The translations under genes and the position numbers were made by a program. Positions 27,888 to 35,795 of a stretch of DNA of 64,000 nt are shown here, piece by piece; the first letter of the stretch is position 1, and the number at the start of each line of letters is the position of its first letter. The DNA lies in NCBI GenBank assembly GCA_049840395.1, contig JASGLD010000002.1, positions 308,413 through 372,412 of the forward strand. The letters are read 5' to 3'. The notes under the pieces are model-generated. The model worked only from the letters and a program-made list of their open reading frames with translations. It made no database searches and was not told the DNA's origin. The stretch is from CAILZL01 sp049840395. Lineage in GTDB: Bacteria; Pseudomonadota; Gammaproteobacteria; Steroidobacterales; Steroidobacteraceae.

Positions 27888-29960
27888 CTAAGGATCAACC
27901 ACCACACTGAATTGCAGTGTTCCGGACCCGCCAGGCGGCAGCTGTCCGGAGAATGTCCATTGCAGTGCGCCTTTGGTGCCTATGGATGGCTTGGTTACGG
28001 TTGCCGTGCCTAGTTCTGTCGGTATGGACGAGGCGGCGACCGACAAGAAGGTCGTGTAGGCGGGTGTGGCGTCGCTGATCACCAAATTATTGATCGCGCT
28101 GTTTCCCATGTTGGTGAATGCAATGGTGTAGCTCAAAGTCACGCCGGGCGTGGCATTCTGTTTGTCTACTGTTTTCATGAGCTGTAGCGTGGTGGCATTG
28201 GAGGTCAGTAAATCAATGGTGCTGACTGTACTGGTGGAATAGATCAGCGAGGGGCTTGCATTGCTGAAGCTCATCTCCGCCTTGAGCCAAACCTGCGCAT
28301 GGGTAGTGCCAGGCAGTGCGGCGGGCAGCGCCACGCGCAGCAGCAGAGCGGTGGAGCTGCCGGCAGTGACTGCCATCGGTGACGAAATAGGTAGTTCGCC
28401 ATTGTCGATACGTCCGTTGGCGTTGGCATCCAAGTAGATCGCTGTGTTCAGCGCGGCGATATTGACGTCCGTGGTATATGAGGTTGAGAGCGTTACCTGT
28501 CCCACCGACATCGTGTTAAGGCGATAACCAAACAGAAGTACACCCGATGGGCTGCCACTTTGTTCGCCACCACCGGTAAGCGTGGGTAAGGATACCGAGC
28601 CGAAATTTACGCCGCTATATTTCTGAGCTGTGGTATTGCTGAAAGACAGAGTGTCGCTGGCGCGAGCGTAGCTGCCGGTGGTGTTGCCTGTTGAAGCGCC
28701 GGTTGCCAAGTAAGCGGGATCAACGGTGCGTTGAATGCGCAGGGCTGCGCCATTGGCGACGGTATACGGAATGTATGCACAATAGGAACCATCGTTTGCG
28801 CTATCCACTGTGTCCAATACATTGCTGTTGCTGTCCAACAGGCGAATGCGTTGAGCGGCCGTACCGCCTTCCGTGCCATTGAGAATGCCGTCGTTAGCGG
28901 TGCCGCCACCCGTGCCATCGTCTTTAAACAAACGACCGCACAGCGTAGTGGCGTGAATCAGACCAAAATCTTGTCCGGATGAATCAGCGGCAAATACAAT
29001 GCCGGTGCGTAGCATGGTGGTGGCTTGAGTGGCTGTCCATCCTGGGGGAACGACGAGTGGTGTGACATCGGATAGGGTGCTGTTGTCATTGATGATGATG
29101 CGATAAGTACCCAGCGTTGCGCCGAATGTGTAAACCCCGGTTGTGGAGTCCACCGTCACTGCCTGTAGCGCCGGGCCAGTTGGACTGCTGTCGCTGACTA
29201 ACTTGGCGTACAGCGTAAGTCCGGTGCCGGTCTCGCCAGCATCTTTGAAGCCGCTATGATTCAAGTCCTGATACACGTTTCCAGAGAGTGACCAGGGTGT
29301 GTAGGTGTAGGTTACCGTGACCGTGCCGCTGTAAGTGCCGCTGCCGGTAAAGCCTGCGCCGTTGAGTACTGAGGCAACGGTAGAGACGCTGAAAGTGTTG
29401 GTAGCAGTCAGGCTCACCGAGATAGTGCCAGTACCGGTCAATCGGGCCAGATCGGCGGCAGCTGTGAACTGTGTGCTTTTATTCAATGGCGCACCGCCGA
29501 TTTCAGCGCCACCTAGTCCAAGCAATGTAAGCAAGGTTGCGCCACTACTGACGACTTCATTCGAGTCGCCGCCCATATTGGTTCCAGCTGTAATGTTATA
29601 GGCCAGATTGCGAGTTGCAGAGCCGGTAGAGATCAAGCTGAGCAAGCCGGTAGGCGTGATGGCGAAGGTTGATGTAGACGTGGTTACCGTAACGGTGGCT
29701 TGGGTCAACCGGCCCAGTGCGGGATTGAAACGCGTAAAGGTCAATGAGGAAGACGAAGCTGTCTCGGCGTTGTTGTAGGTGGCAAGCAAGGACACCAATC
29801 CCGTGGAAATAGACCCGGTATGGTTAAAGCTGAAAGACGAAGAAGAGGTCGAGGTGGCCGCAATAGCGGCAGTCGGAATAAACAGGCATAGGATAAGAGC
29901 CAAGAGCGTGGCATTTACATCAACTATCCATTCAATGCTGGACTGCATTTGATAGCGCAT
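27888..29960 (-). CDS. Large secreted protein with SdrD-like and DUF11 domains
   Basis: 690 residues. Residues 1-35 form a signal peptide with a long N-region and the core LLALILCLFIPTAAIAA. After a Ser/Thr-rich repeat-like region (about 36-220) come an SdrD B-like segment SGNVYQDLNHSGFKDAGETG (about 230-250) and a second, CGRLFKDDGTGGG (about 340), then a beta-rich region and a C-terminal DUF11 domain (LQLMKTVDKQNATPGVTLSY to the end). Such proteins are exported and often surface-associated or anchored; no PEP-CTERM or LPXTG signal is seen at the C-terminus. The function is unknown. It lies directly beside tRNA-Ser on the opposite strand. Confidence 0.72.
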   Translation of the reverse strand: MRYQMQSSIEWIVDVNATLLALILCLFIPTAAIAATSTSSSSFSFNHTGSISTGLVSLLATYNNAETASSSSLTFTRFNPALGRLTQATVTVTTSTSTFAITPTGLLSLISTGSATRNLAYNITAGTNMGGDSNEVVSSGATLLTLLGLGGAEIGGAPLNKSTQFTAAADLARLTGTGTISVSLTATNTFSVSTVASVLNGAGFTGSGTYSGTVTVTYTYTPWSLSGNVYQDLNHSGFKDAGETGTGLTLYAKLVSDSSPTGPALQAVTVDSTTGVYTFGATLGTYRIIINDNSTLSDVTPLVVPPGWTATQATTMLRTGIVFAADSSGQDFGLIHATTLCGRLFKDDGTGGGTANDGILNGTEGGTAAQRIRLLDSNSNVLDTVDSANDGSYCAYIPYTVANGAALRIQRTVDPAYLATGASTGNTTGSYARASDTLSFSNTTAQKYSGVNFGSVSLPTLTGGGEQSGSPSGVLLFGYRLNTMSVGQVTLSTSYTTDVNIAALNTAIYLDANANGRIDNGELPISSPMAVTAGSSTALLLRVALPAALPGTTHAQVWLKAEMSFSNASPSLIYSTSTVSTIDLLTSNATTLQLMKTVDKQNATPGVTLSYTIAFTNMGNSAINNLVISDATPAYTTFLSVAASSIPTELGTATVTKPSIGTKGALQWTFSGQLPPGGSGTLQFSVVVDP

Positions 29961-30160
29961 CCCATGATGCTCCGATGCGCGATTGACTGGATAATTTTGT
30001 ACTGATTCGTCGGTCTGACTAATCCTGACTTGTACCGAGGGGCTACGGTTTGTAGGAGAGCGAACAGGTTCGACGGCTGTAAATGGATGAAATTACTTAT
30101 TCGGTGTGAGTGTTTCGTCTGCGAAGGGGACGCAGGCGAACATGAAGGACGGTCTTACTT

Positions 30161-30616
30161 TCAAGATGATTGATTCAAGCGGCGCTTCAATTCAATCCAT
30201 TTGGACAGTTCGCGTAGCGACGGTTTCTTATTGCTATGTTGTACTTGTGCGATGCTACCGCTTTCATACGGGTTATAGCCCACAGCTGGTGACGGATTAG
30301 ATGCCGCCTGCTTTGCTTCCGTTACTGCCAGCGATAGCTCAATAGTTGCGTCTTCCAAAGATAGTTCGCCTTGGGCACTCAATAGCGTGTCCGACCATTC
30401 GTAAGTGGCATTGCCGCGTGCATCAAAGCGAATACGGCCGGAAGCTTGAGAGGTGGAGTCCTCGTCTGAGTCAATCGAGTTCATAAGTTGCGCGGTAGTC
30501 ATGGTCGTTGTGTGCAGCTTGCGATGCGCGCTCATAGCTGTCAGGGAACCGCACCACAAAAATGCTATGTCTTTTGACATAGCCGCATCAGCGGCTATGA
30601 CTGCCGTCGGTGGCAA
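30161..30616 (-). CDS. Hypothetical protein following the REC-GAF kinase gene
   Basis: Up to 151 residues from a TTG at 30616; in-frame ATGs at 30580 and 30502 are also possible starts, and the last gives 113 residues beginning MTTAQLMNSIDSDE. The conserved-looking part is RIRFDARGNATYEWSDTLLS followed by an acidic helix (LEDATIELSLAVTEA) and a basic C-terminus (LRELSKWIELKRRLNQ). RFDxRGNAxxEW-like motifs occur in small proteins of related gammaproteobacteria whose role is not known. It starts 4 bases beyond the kinase stop on the same strand, so it is likely in the same transcript. No signal peptide with the short start. Confidence 0.55.
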   Translation of the reverse strand: MPPTAVIAADAAMSKDIAFLWCGSLTAMSAHRKLHTTTMTTAQLMNSIDSDEDSTSQASGRIRFDARGNATYEWSDTLLSAQGELSLEDATIELSLAVTEAKQAASNPSPAVGYNPYESGSIAQVQHSNKKPSLRELSKWIELKRRLNQSS

Positions 30617-30620
30617 TTAC

Positions 30621-32231
30621 TTACGACAACGAGAAATAAAACGTCGCACCTTCACCGCGCTTGGATTCTGCCCACACCTGGCCGCCATGCCGGGAAATAA
30701 TGCGATGCACGATGGCCAGTCCTACACCATTGCCTGCGAATTGTTTGCCTGTCTCCAGACGTTGAAATGCGCCGAACAATTGCTTGGCATCTTCCTTGTC
30801 GAAACCAACGCCATTGTCGCGTACGAAGTAACAGGTCTTACCATCGATTTCCCGGCTGCCGACTTCGACAATGGAGTGCGCGGTGGCGCTGCTGTACTTC
30901 ACAGCGTTGCTGATGAAATTGGTCCATACCTGACGTAGCAGTACGCGATCACCATTGGCGTCAGGCAGTTTCTCTATCTTGAATTCAACTGATTTTGCAG
31001 CGGTGTCCTTGGCTTGATTGACTGCGGCAGTCACCAATTCATTCATGTCGATATGAGTGATTTGCAGTGACTGCCGGCCGGAGTGCGCCAGATTCAACAA
31101 GCCATCCAGTAAGTCACCCATGCTGCGCGCCGCAGTCTGAATATGTCTCAGTGCATCGTCGGCCGCGGTGGGCAGGTTGTCGTTGAGCTCTTCCTTGAGA
31201 ATCTCGCTGAAGGCGCGGATGTGACGCAATGGCGCTTTGAGATCGTGCGAGACAAAGTAGCTGAATTCTTCCAGTGCCTGATTCGAATCCTTGAGTTCGG
31301 CGGTGCGGTCAGCGACGCGCTGTTCGAGTTCTTGATAGACGCGCACATTCTCCAAGGCGATGGAGGTGGAATCGGCCAGTGCCTGGATGAGCGCGGTCTC
31401 TTCCTCGGTGGCTTCATGCGGGGTTGCCCAGTAGTTGCCGATGGCACCGATGGGAGACTCGGTGCGAATGGGCACCATCACCAGGCTCCGTACGAAGGTG
31501 GGGCGGTAGGCGTCCAGGGGAATGCGCGCGTCGAGTTCGATGTCTGGAACCACGGCAGGTTGTTTGTTTAACATCGCCCAGCCGCTGATGCAGGCGCTCA
31601 TGGGGAAGCGTTGGCCTTTCCACAACGGGGTGATGGCGTCTTCATCGGCATAGAAACATTTGTCGTTGTCGCGAAGCACGAAGGTGGCGCCATCGGCGCC
31701 ATTCAATTCGCGAGCGGCGGTGCGCACAATCGCTTGAATGGTTGCTACATCACGTGCGGCTGACAGTTCTTTCACGGCTTGCACCAATCGTTGTGCCGCG
31801 AAATTGGCAGTGATCAGTTGCTGACCGCTGTCTTGCATGGCCTCCGGCGATAGTTTGGGTAGCTTTTTCTGTTCCAGTGTGCGACTGACAATCGGTATCA
31901 ATTGCGAAAGGTCTTGCTTCTCCAACCAGGCAATCGCGCCGGCCTCACGCACCTGCTGGGCCTGACGGGGACTGATCGCACCGGACAAAACAATGAAAGA
32001 AGCTTGCGGCTGGTAGTCGTCGGTGAGCGCAATGGCATCCAGCGTAGGTAGATCGACAATGGAACTGTCCGAGATCACTAGATTGATGCTGGGACCATCT
32101 AATGCGCGAATAAACTCTTTGCGTGATTCTGCAACCGTGACATCGGCTAGAACACCGCCGCGTTCCAAAGCGCGCCGAGTTAGTAAGGCATCGGTTGCAT
32201 CGTCTTCCAACAGTAGGATGCGCGGGTTCAT
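30621..32231 (-). CDS. Histidine kinase with N-terminal receiver and GAF domains
   Basis: 536 residues, soluble. The order is receiver domain (1-125; acidic pocket LEDD at 8-11, phosphoacceptor Asp55 in LVISDSSI, Lys near 105), GAF domain (about 145-295, including CISGWAMLNKQPAVVP), a short coiled coil (ELEQRVADRTAELKDSNQAL), HisKA with His329 in YFVSHDLKAPLRHIR, and HATPase (N box NFISNAVKYS, G1 VRDNGVGFD, G2 GNGVGLAIV). The layout is like bacteriophytochrome-type or KaiB-type kinases without PHY, and the phosphorelay would start from another kinase acting on the receiver. There is no output regulator in the neighbourhood. A possible small partner gene follows 4 bases later. Confidence 0.86.
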   Translation of the reverse strand: MNPRILLLEDDATDALLTRRALERGGVLADVTVAESRKEFIRALDGPSINLVISDSSIVDLPTLDAIALTDDYQPQASFIVLSGAISPRQAQQVREAGAIAWLEKQDLSQLIPIVSRTLEQKKLPKLSPEAMQDSGQQLITANFAAQRLVQAVKELSAARDVATIQAIVRTAARELNGADGATFVLRDNDKCFYADEDAITPLWKGQRFPMSACISGWAMLNKQPAVVPDIELDARIPLDAYRPTFVRSLVMVPIRTESPIGAIGNYWATPHEATEEETALIQALADSTSIALENVRVYQELEQRVADRTAELKDSNQALEEFSYFVSHDLKAPLRHIRAFSEILKEELNDNLPTAADDALRHIQTAARSMGDLLDGLLNLAHSGRQSLQITHIDMNELVTAAVNQAKDTAAKSVEFKIEKLPDANGDRVLLRQVWTNFISNAVKYSSATAHSIVEVGSREIDGKTCYFVRDNGVGFDKEDAKQLFGAFQRLETGKQFAGNGVGLAIVHRIISRHGGQVWAESKRGEGATFYFSLS

Positions 32232-32408
32232 GGCGTACTCACTTGCTCCAATTTGGGCTGCAAGCTAGCCGAAACTATGAGCAAACGCGAGACACGGCAG
32301 CTGCGACGATTTCCTTAATACGGCAAATGCTTATAGGGCTCGCGGCCCACCCCTGAATGTATGTGCCAGGGAGGCACGATGCGCACGCGACGAGTTCGCC
32401 TTACGAAG

Positions 32409-33506
32409 CTATGCAGCGCCGTGATAGGTATGACCACGCAGGGTGATGGCCTTGACCAATACCCAAATCGGTAATCCCATCTGCAGTTGCAGTTCTTGCG
32501 CGGCAGCATGTGTGATGCGCGCAATCAAGATCACGCCGCCCACATCTACCGATACGCGCATGGCCTGCGCATCGTCGGTACTTAAGTCGACGATGAATCC
32601 TTGTAATTGATTGCGCACACTCAAGCCGATAGGCGGCTGTAGCGCCAGAATCAGGTCGCGCGCTAATAATTGCAGACGTACCCGCTGACTTATGCGCAAT
32701 CCCTGTGCATCGATTCGTAACTTGCCTTGACCTACGCCGAGTTGCGCCAGACCGGTATGAGCATTGATATTTTCAACGCTGGCTTCGATAACCGCGCCGG
32801 TGGCTTCGGCGCCGATGATGCCGCGCATTTCAGGTTGCAGGCTGAGCTCAGTGAGCGTGCCTTGAGCCAGCACCTGGCCCTTATCCAATAGCACCACATG
32901 CGAGGCGAGCCGCAACACTTCCTCGAATTGATGGCTGACATACACCATGGGAATGCGCAGCTCGTCGCGAATCAGTTCGAGATAAGGCAGCACTTCATCG
33001 CGACGCGCCTGGTCCAGTGAGGCTAGAGGCTCATCTAACAGGAGTAAGCGCGGTTGCGATAGCAGGGCGCGTCCCAGCGCGACGCGTTGTTGTTCGCCGC
33101 CGGAAAGTTCGCGCGGTGGTCGCTTCAATAATGTTTGCAGACCTAACAACGCAACGATACGTTCGAACCTGATCTGTTCGGGGCCGTCACTACGTTGCAG
33201 GCCGTAGCGCAAGTTACCTTCAACACTGTAGTGAGGGAATAGACGCGCATTCTGAAACACGTAACCGATGCGACGTTGTTCGGCCGGCATGTCGATGCCA
33301 CGCTGACTGTCGAACAGCGTGACATCGCCCAATTGAATGCGACCACTATCGGGTCTAAGCAAGCCTGCAATCAAATTAACAGTTGTGCTCTTGCCGCAGC
33401 CCGAACGACCAAACAGGGCAGTGATGCCGCTGTGCGGAGCGTCGATTTGCAATTGCAAATTGAAAGTACTGCGGCGCTTGCTGATATGAATGAATAGCTG
33501 GCTCAT
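32409..33506 (-). CDS. modC: Molybdate ABC transporter ATP-binding protein ModC
   Basis: 365 residues from the ATG at 33506, which overlaps the stop of modB by 4 bases; the longer frame to 33554 runs into modB. ModC powers molybdate uptake. Walker A FGRSGCGKST is at 32-41, the signature ELSGGEQQRVALGRALL near 125 and Walker B LLLLDEPLASLD near 147. The C-terminal third (about 285-360) is a TOBE/MOP domain with SVRNQLQGFIVDLSTDDAQA, as in ModC. The TOBE domain, gene order after a ModB-type permease and absence of other clues favour molybdate or tungstate over sulfate. No modA is present in the window. Confidence 0.88.
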   Translation of the reverse strand: MSQLFIHISKRRSTFNLQLQIDAPHSGITALFGRSGCGKSTTVNLIAGLLRPDSGRIQLGDVTLFDSQRGIDMPAEQRRIGYVFQNARLFPHYSVEGNLRYGLQRSDGPEQIRFERIVALLGLQTLLKRPPRELSGGEQQRVALGRALLSQPRLLLLDEPLASLDQARRDEVLPYLELIRDELRIPMVYVSHQFEEVLRLASHVVLLDKGQVLAQGTLTELSLQPEMRGIIGAEATGAVIEASVENINAHTGLAQLGVGQGKLRIDAQGLRISQRVRLQLLARDLILALQPPIGLSVRNQLQGFIVDLSTDDAQAMRVSVDVGGVILIARITHAAAQELQLQMGLPIWVLVKAITLRGHTYHGAA

Positions 33507-34216
33507 GACAGCGCGGCCTGGCCTAAGCGTCGACGCAGCCAATGCGCCAGCCACTCTGAGAGCAATAAGCCGGAGAGTCCTAGCATGAAAGACAATGCGG
33601 CCAAACGTGCGGCCACCAATTCGGCATTGGGTGATTGCAAGGCCGAGTACAAAGCCAGCGGCAACGTTTGAGTTTCACCCGGTACGTTGCCGACAAAGGT
33701 GATGACCGCGCCGAATTCGCCCAGGCCGGCGGAGAACGCGGTGATTGCACCGGCCAGAATGCCGGGCGCCATCAAGGGCAGGGTGATGGTGAAGAAACGA
33801 TCCCAGCGTCCGGCGCCCAAGGTGCGCGCTGCATTTTCAAGGCCGCGATCAACATTCTCCAAGGCAATACGCATGGCGCGCACCATCAATGGGAACGACA
33901 TCACGGCGGTTGCCAGTGCTGCGCCATTACGCGTGAACACCAGGCGAATACCGAATTGATCGAGCAGCCAGGCACCCAATGGTCCGCGTGTGCCCAGTAG
34001 TAGCAGCAATAAATAGCCAACGACGACGGGTGGCAGCACCAGTGGCAAGTGCACCAATGCATCGAACAACACGCGGCCCATGAAGCGCCGTCGTGTCAGC
34101 AGCCAGGCAGCGGCCACGGCCAACGGCAATGAGAACAGTACGCTTTCAGCGGCAACGCCCAGGCTAAGTTGCAGTGCTTGCAACTCCACCGCGGTTAACT
34201 CTGAGAAAAAAGCCAT
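33503..34216 (-). CDS. modB: Molybdate ABC transporter permease ModB
   Basis: 237-residue inner-membrane permease with about six helices. It has the typical N-terminus FFSELTAVELQALQLSLGVA, the motif LVHLPLVLPPVVVGYLLLLL near 58-77, and the permease EAA loop ALENVDRGLENAARTLGAGRWDRF (about 116-139, ENAARTLGAG core) that docks on ModC. It is followed by modC with a 4-base overlap and preceded 7 bases upstream by a histidine kinase gene, with no substrate-binding protein gene next to it. Confidence 0.9.
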   Translation of the reverse strand: MAFFSELTAVELQALQLSLGVAAESVLFSLPLAVAAAWLLTRRRFMGRVLFDALVHLPLVLPPVVVGYLLLLLLGTRGPLGAWLLDQFGIRLVFTRNGAALATAVMSFPLMVRAMRIALENVDRGLENAARTLGAGRWDRFFTITLPLMAPGILAGAITAFSAGLGEFGAVITFVGNVPGETQTLPLALYSALQSPNAELVAARLAALSFMLGLSGLLLSEWLAHWLRRRLGQAALS

Positions 34217-34223
34217 GCGGCGA

Positions 34224-34979
34224 TCAGGGCGCGCCCAGCGTGAAGCGCATGGTAGTGCCCTTGTCCACTACGCTTTCCGCCCAGAGCCTGCCCTGATGTT
34301 TTTGAATAATCATGGCAGTGGTGGCCAGGCCTATCCCTAAGCCATCGTAGTCCTTGCCGGAATGCAGACGACGGAAAGGCTGGAACAGGCGTTCGGCGCG
34401 TTCGGCATTGAAGCCGACACCATTGTCGCGCACGTAGTAAGTAATGACGTCATCGGTTTGCTCGGCGCCGAAGCTGATTTCCGGATGCGCGATCTTGCGG
34501 GTGAACTTATGCGCGTTGTGCAGCAGCGCCTGGATCACCAGGGTCAACAGTTGTTTATCGCCCACGACGGGTGGTGTGGGCAGTAACTTCACTGAAATAC
34601 GTTTGTCGTCTACCAGCTCGGGCTGCTCCTGCCAGTAGTCGAAGGCAATACGCGTCAGATCCACCGGTTCGGGGCGCAGTGTCTGGCGCGACATGCGCGT
34701 CAGGTTCAACAGGCTTTCGATCAGGCTGGCCTGACGGCTGGCGCTGTTGCGAATGTGTTCGAGATATTGGTGTGCGGCCTGATCTTCCGGTGTGTCTTTC
34801 AAATCGGCTAGCAGCATGTCGGTGAAGCCCAGAATGGTCATGACCGGGGTGCGCAGGTCATGCGACAGGGTATGCAGCAGCATTTCCTGTTGCTGGCGGG
34901 CTTGTTCCAGTTCTTGCTCCAGCGCGGCGATGTGGCGTTGGGCCTCGGCAAGCTCTGCGGTGGCATTGGCTTCAGGCAT
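34224..34979 (-). CDS. Small soluble sensor histidine kinase
   Basis: 251 residues. A short N-terminal coiled coil (EAQRHIAALEQELEQARQQQ, 12-31) leads directly into HisKA with His40 in LHTLSHDLRTPVMTILGF. The HATPase domain shows VIQALLHNAHKFTRK (N box), YVRDNGVGFN and DGLGIGLATTAMI. There is no membrane segment or recognisable sensor domain, so it must receive its signal through a partner. It is the first gene before modB (7 bases apart), which suggests co-transcription with modBC. It is related to the kinase part of the REC-GAF kinase at 30621-32231. Confidence 0.85.
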   Translation of the reverse strand: MPEANATAELAEAQRHIAALEQELEQARQQQEMLLHTLSHDLRTPVMTILGFTDMLLADLKDTPEDQAAHQYLEHIRNSASRQASLIESLLNLTRMSRQTLRPEPVDLTRIAFDYWQEQPELVDDKRISVKLLPTPPVVGDKQLLTLVIQALLHNAHKFTRKIAHPEISFGAEQTDDVITYYVRDNGVGFNAERAERLFQPFRRLHSGKDYDGLGIGLATTAMIIQKHQGRLWAESVVDKGTTMRFTLGAP

Positions 34980-35057
34980 GGTGGTGACTGGATGGAAGTG
35001 ATTGCCAACTAAACCATGGCATTATGGCAATGCCAAGCACCTTGTGGAATTTGCTCG

Positions 35058-35537
35058 ATGTCTAAACGTAAAAACACCGCCACCGTTCCGAATCCCGCGT
35101 TGCAATTGGGGCGAACGGTAGCCTTGCCTGAGTCTCCCGAAGCCGCGGTTCTGGAGCGCGTGCCCAATCCGCATGCCAAGCAGCGCTACCTGGCGCGCTT
35201 CACTGCGCCGGAGTTCACCTCACTATGCCCGATCACCGGGCAGCCCGATTTTGCGCAGCTGATGATCGACTATGTCCCGAATCAATGGTTGATCGAGAGC
35301 AAGTCGCTGAAGCTGTTCCTGGGGTCGTTCCGTAATCATGGTTCATTTCATGAGGATTGCACCGTAGCCATCGGTCTGCGACTGGCAGAACTGGTGAAGC
35401 CGCACTGGTTGCGCATCGGCGGTTACTGGTATCCGCGAGGCGGAATTCCCATCGATGTGTTCTGGCAGACCGGCAAGGCGCCGGCGAATGTTTGGATACC
35501 GGATCAGGGCGTGCCGCCATACCGCGGCCGTGGCTAG
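35058..35537 (+). CDS. queF: NADPH-dependent 7-cyano-7-deazaguanine reductase QueF, short form
   Basis: 159 residues from the ATG at 35058; a frame extended to 35016 has no support. QueF reduces preQ0 to preQ1 for queuosine in tRNA. Catalytic Cys57 and Asp64 lie in SLCPITGQPDFAQL, and the substrate motif ESKSLKLFLGSFRNHGSFHE follows (about 80-99). The protein is the unimodular type of about 160 residues, not the bimodular ~280-residue type found in E. coli and many gammaproteobacteria. It is a single gene between the kinase and tRNA-Val. Confidence 0.92.
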   Translation: MSKRKNTATVPNPALQLGRTVALPESPEAAVLERVPNPHAKQRYLARFTAPEFTSLCPITGQPDFAQLMIDYVPNQWLIESKSLKLFLGSFRNHGSFHEDCTVAIGLRLAELVKPHWLRIGGYWYPRGGIPIDVFWQTGKAPANVWIPDQGVPPYRGRG

Positions 35538-35604
35538 TTCGCTGTGCTGATTGCGATGTGACGCAAGGTACTGGCGGCACCCTCATGAAATGGGGATTTT
35601 CAGC

Positions 35605-35633
35605 TTGCTTCGCGTCATACCCACCGGTATTCT
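35605..35633 (+). promoter_or_regulatory. Probable sigma70 promoter of tRNA-Val
   Basis: TTGCTT at 35605-35610 and TATTCT at 35628-35633 are 17 bases apart; transcription would begin near 35640, a few bases before the tRNA. Confidence 0.45.
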
Positions 35634-35647
35634 TGCCGGCCTTTTTC

Positions 35648-35722
35648 GGGCGGTTAGCTCAGCGGTAGAGCACTACCTTGACATGGTAGGGGTCACAGGT
35701 TCGAACCCTGTACCGCCCACCA
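35648..35722 (+). tRNA. tRNA-Val (anticodon GAC)
   Basis: 75 nucleotides with encoded CCA. Acceptor arms GGGCGGT/ACCGCCC pair, the anticodon stem CTACC/GGTAG encloses TTGACAT, giving GAC, and the T arm CAGGTTCGAACCCTG is complete. Confidence 0.96.
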
Positions 35723-35795
35723 ACTTTCACTTCTGAAAGTTGGTTGGAGCACAGACTTGAGGACGGTGGCTACCATCCTCGCACAGGATCGGTTC

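Noticed and set aside
27751..30160. tRNA-Ser as an integration site for a mobile island
   Set aside because: No integrase, no second copy of the tRNA 3' end and no change to foreign genes was seen nearby.
34980..35057. preQ1 riboswitch upstream of queF
   Set aside because: The 78 bases show no recognisable preQ1 aptamer stem or A-rich tail.
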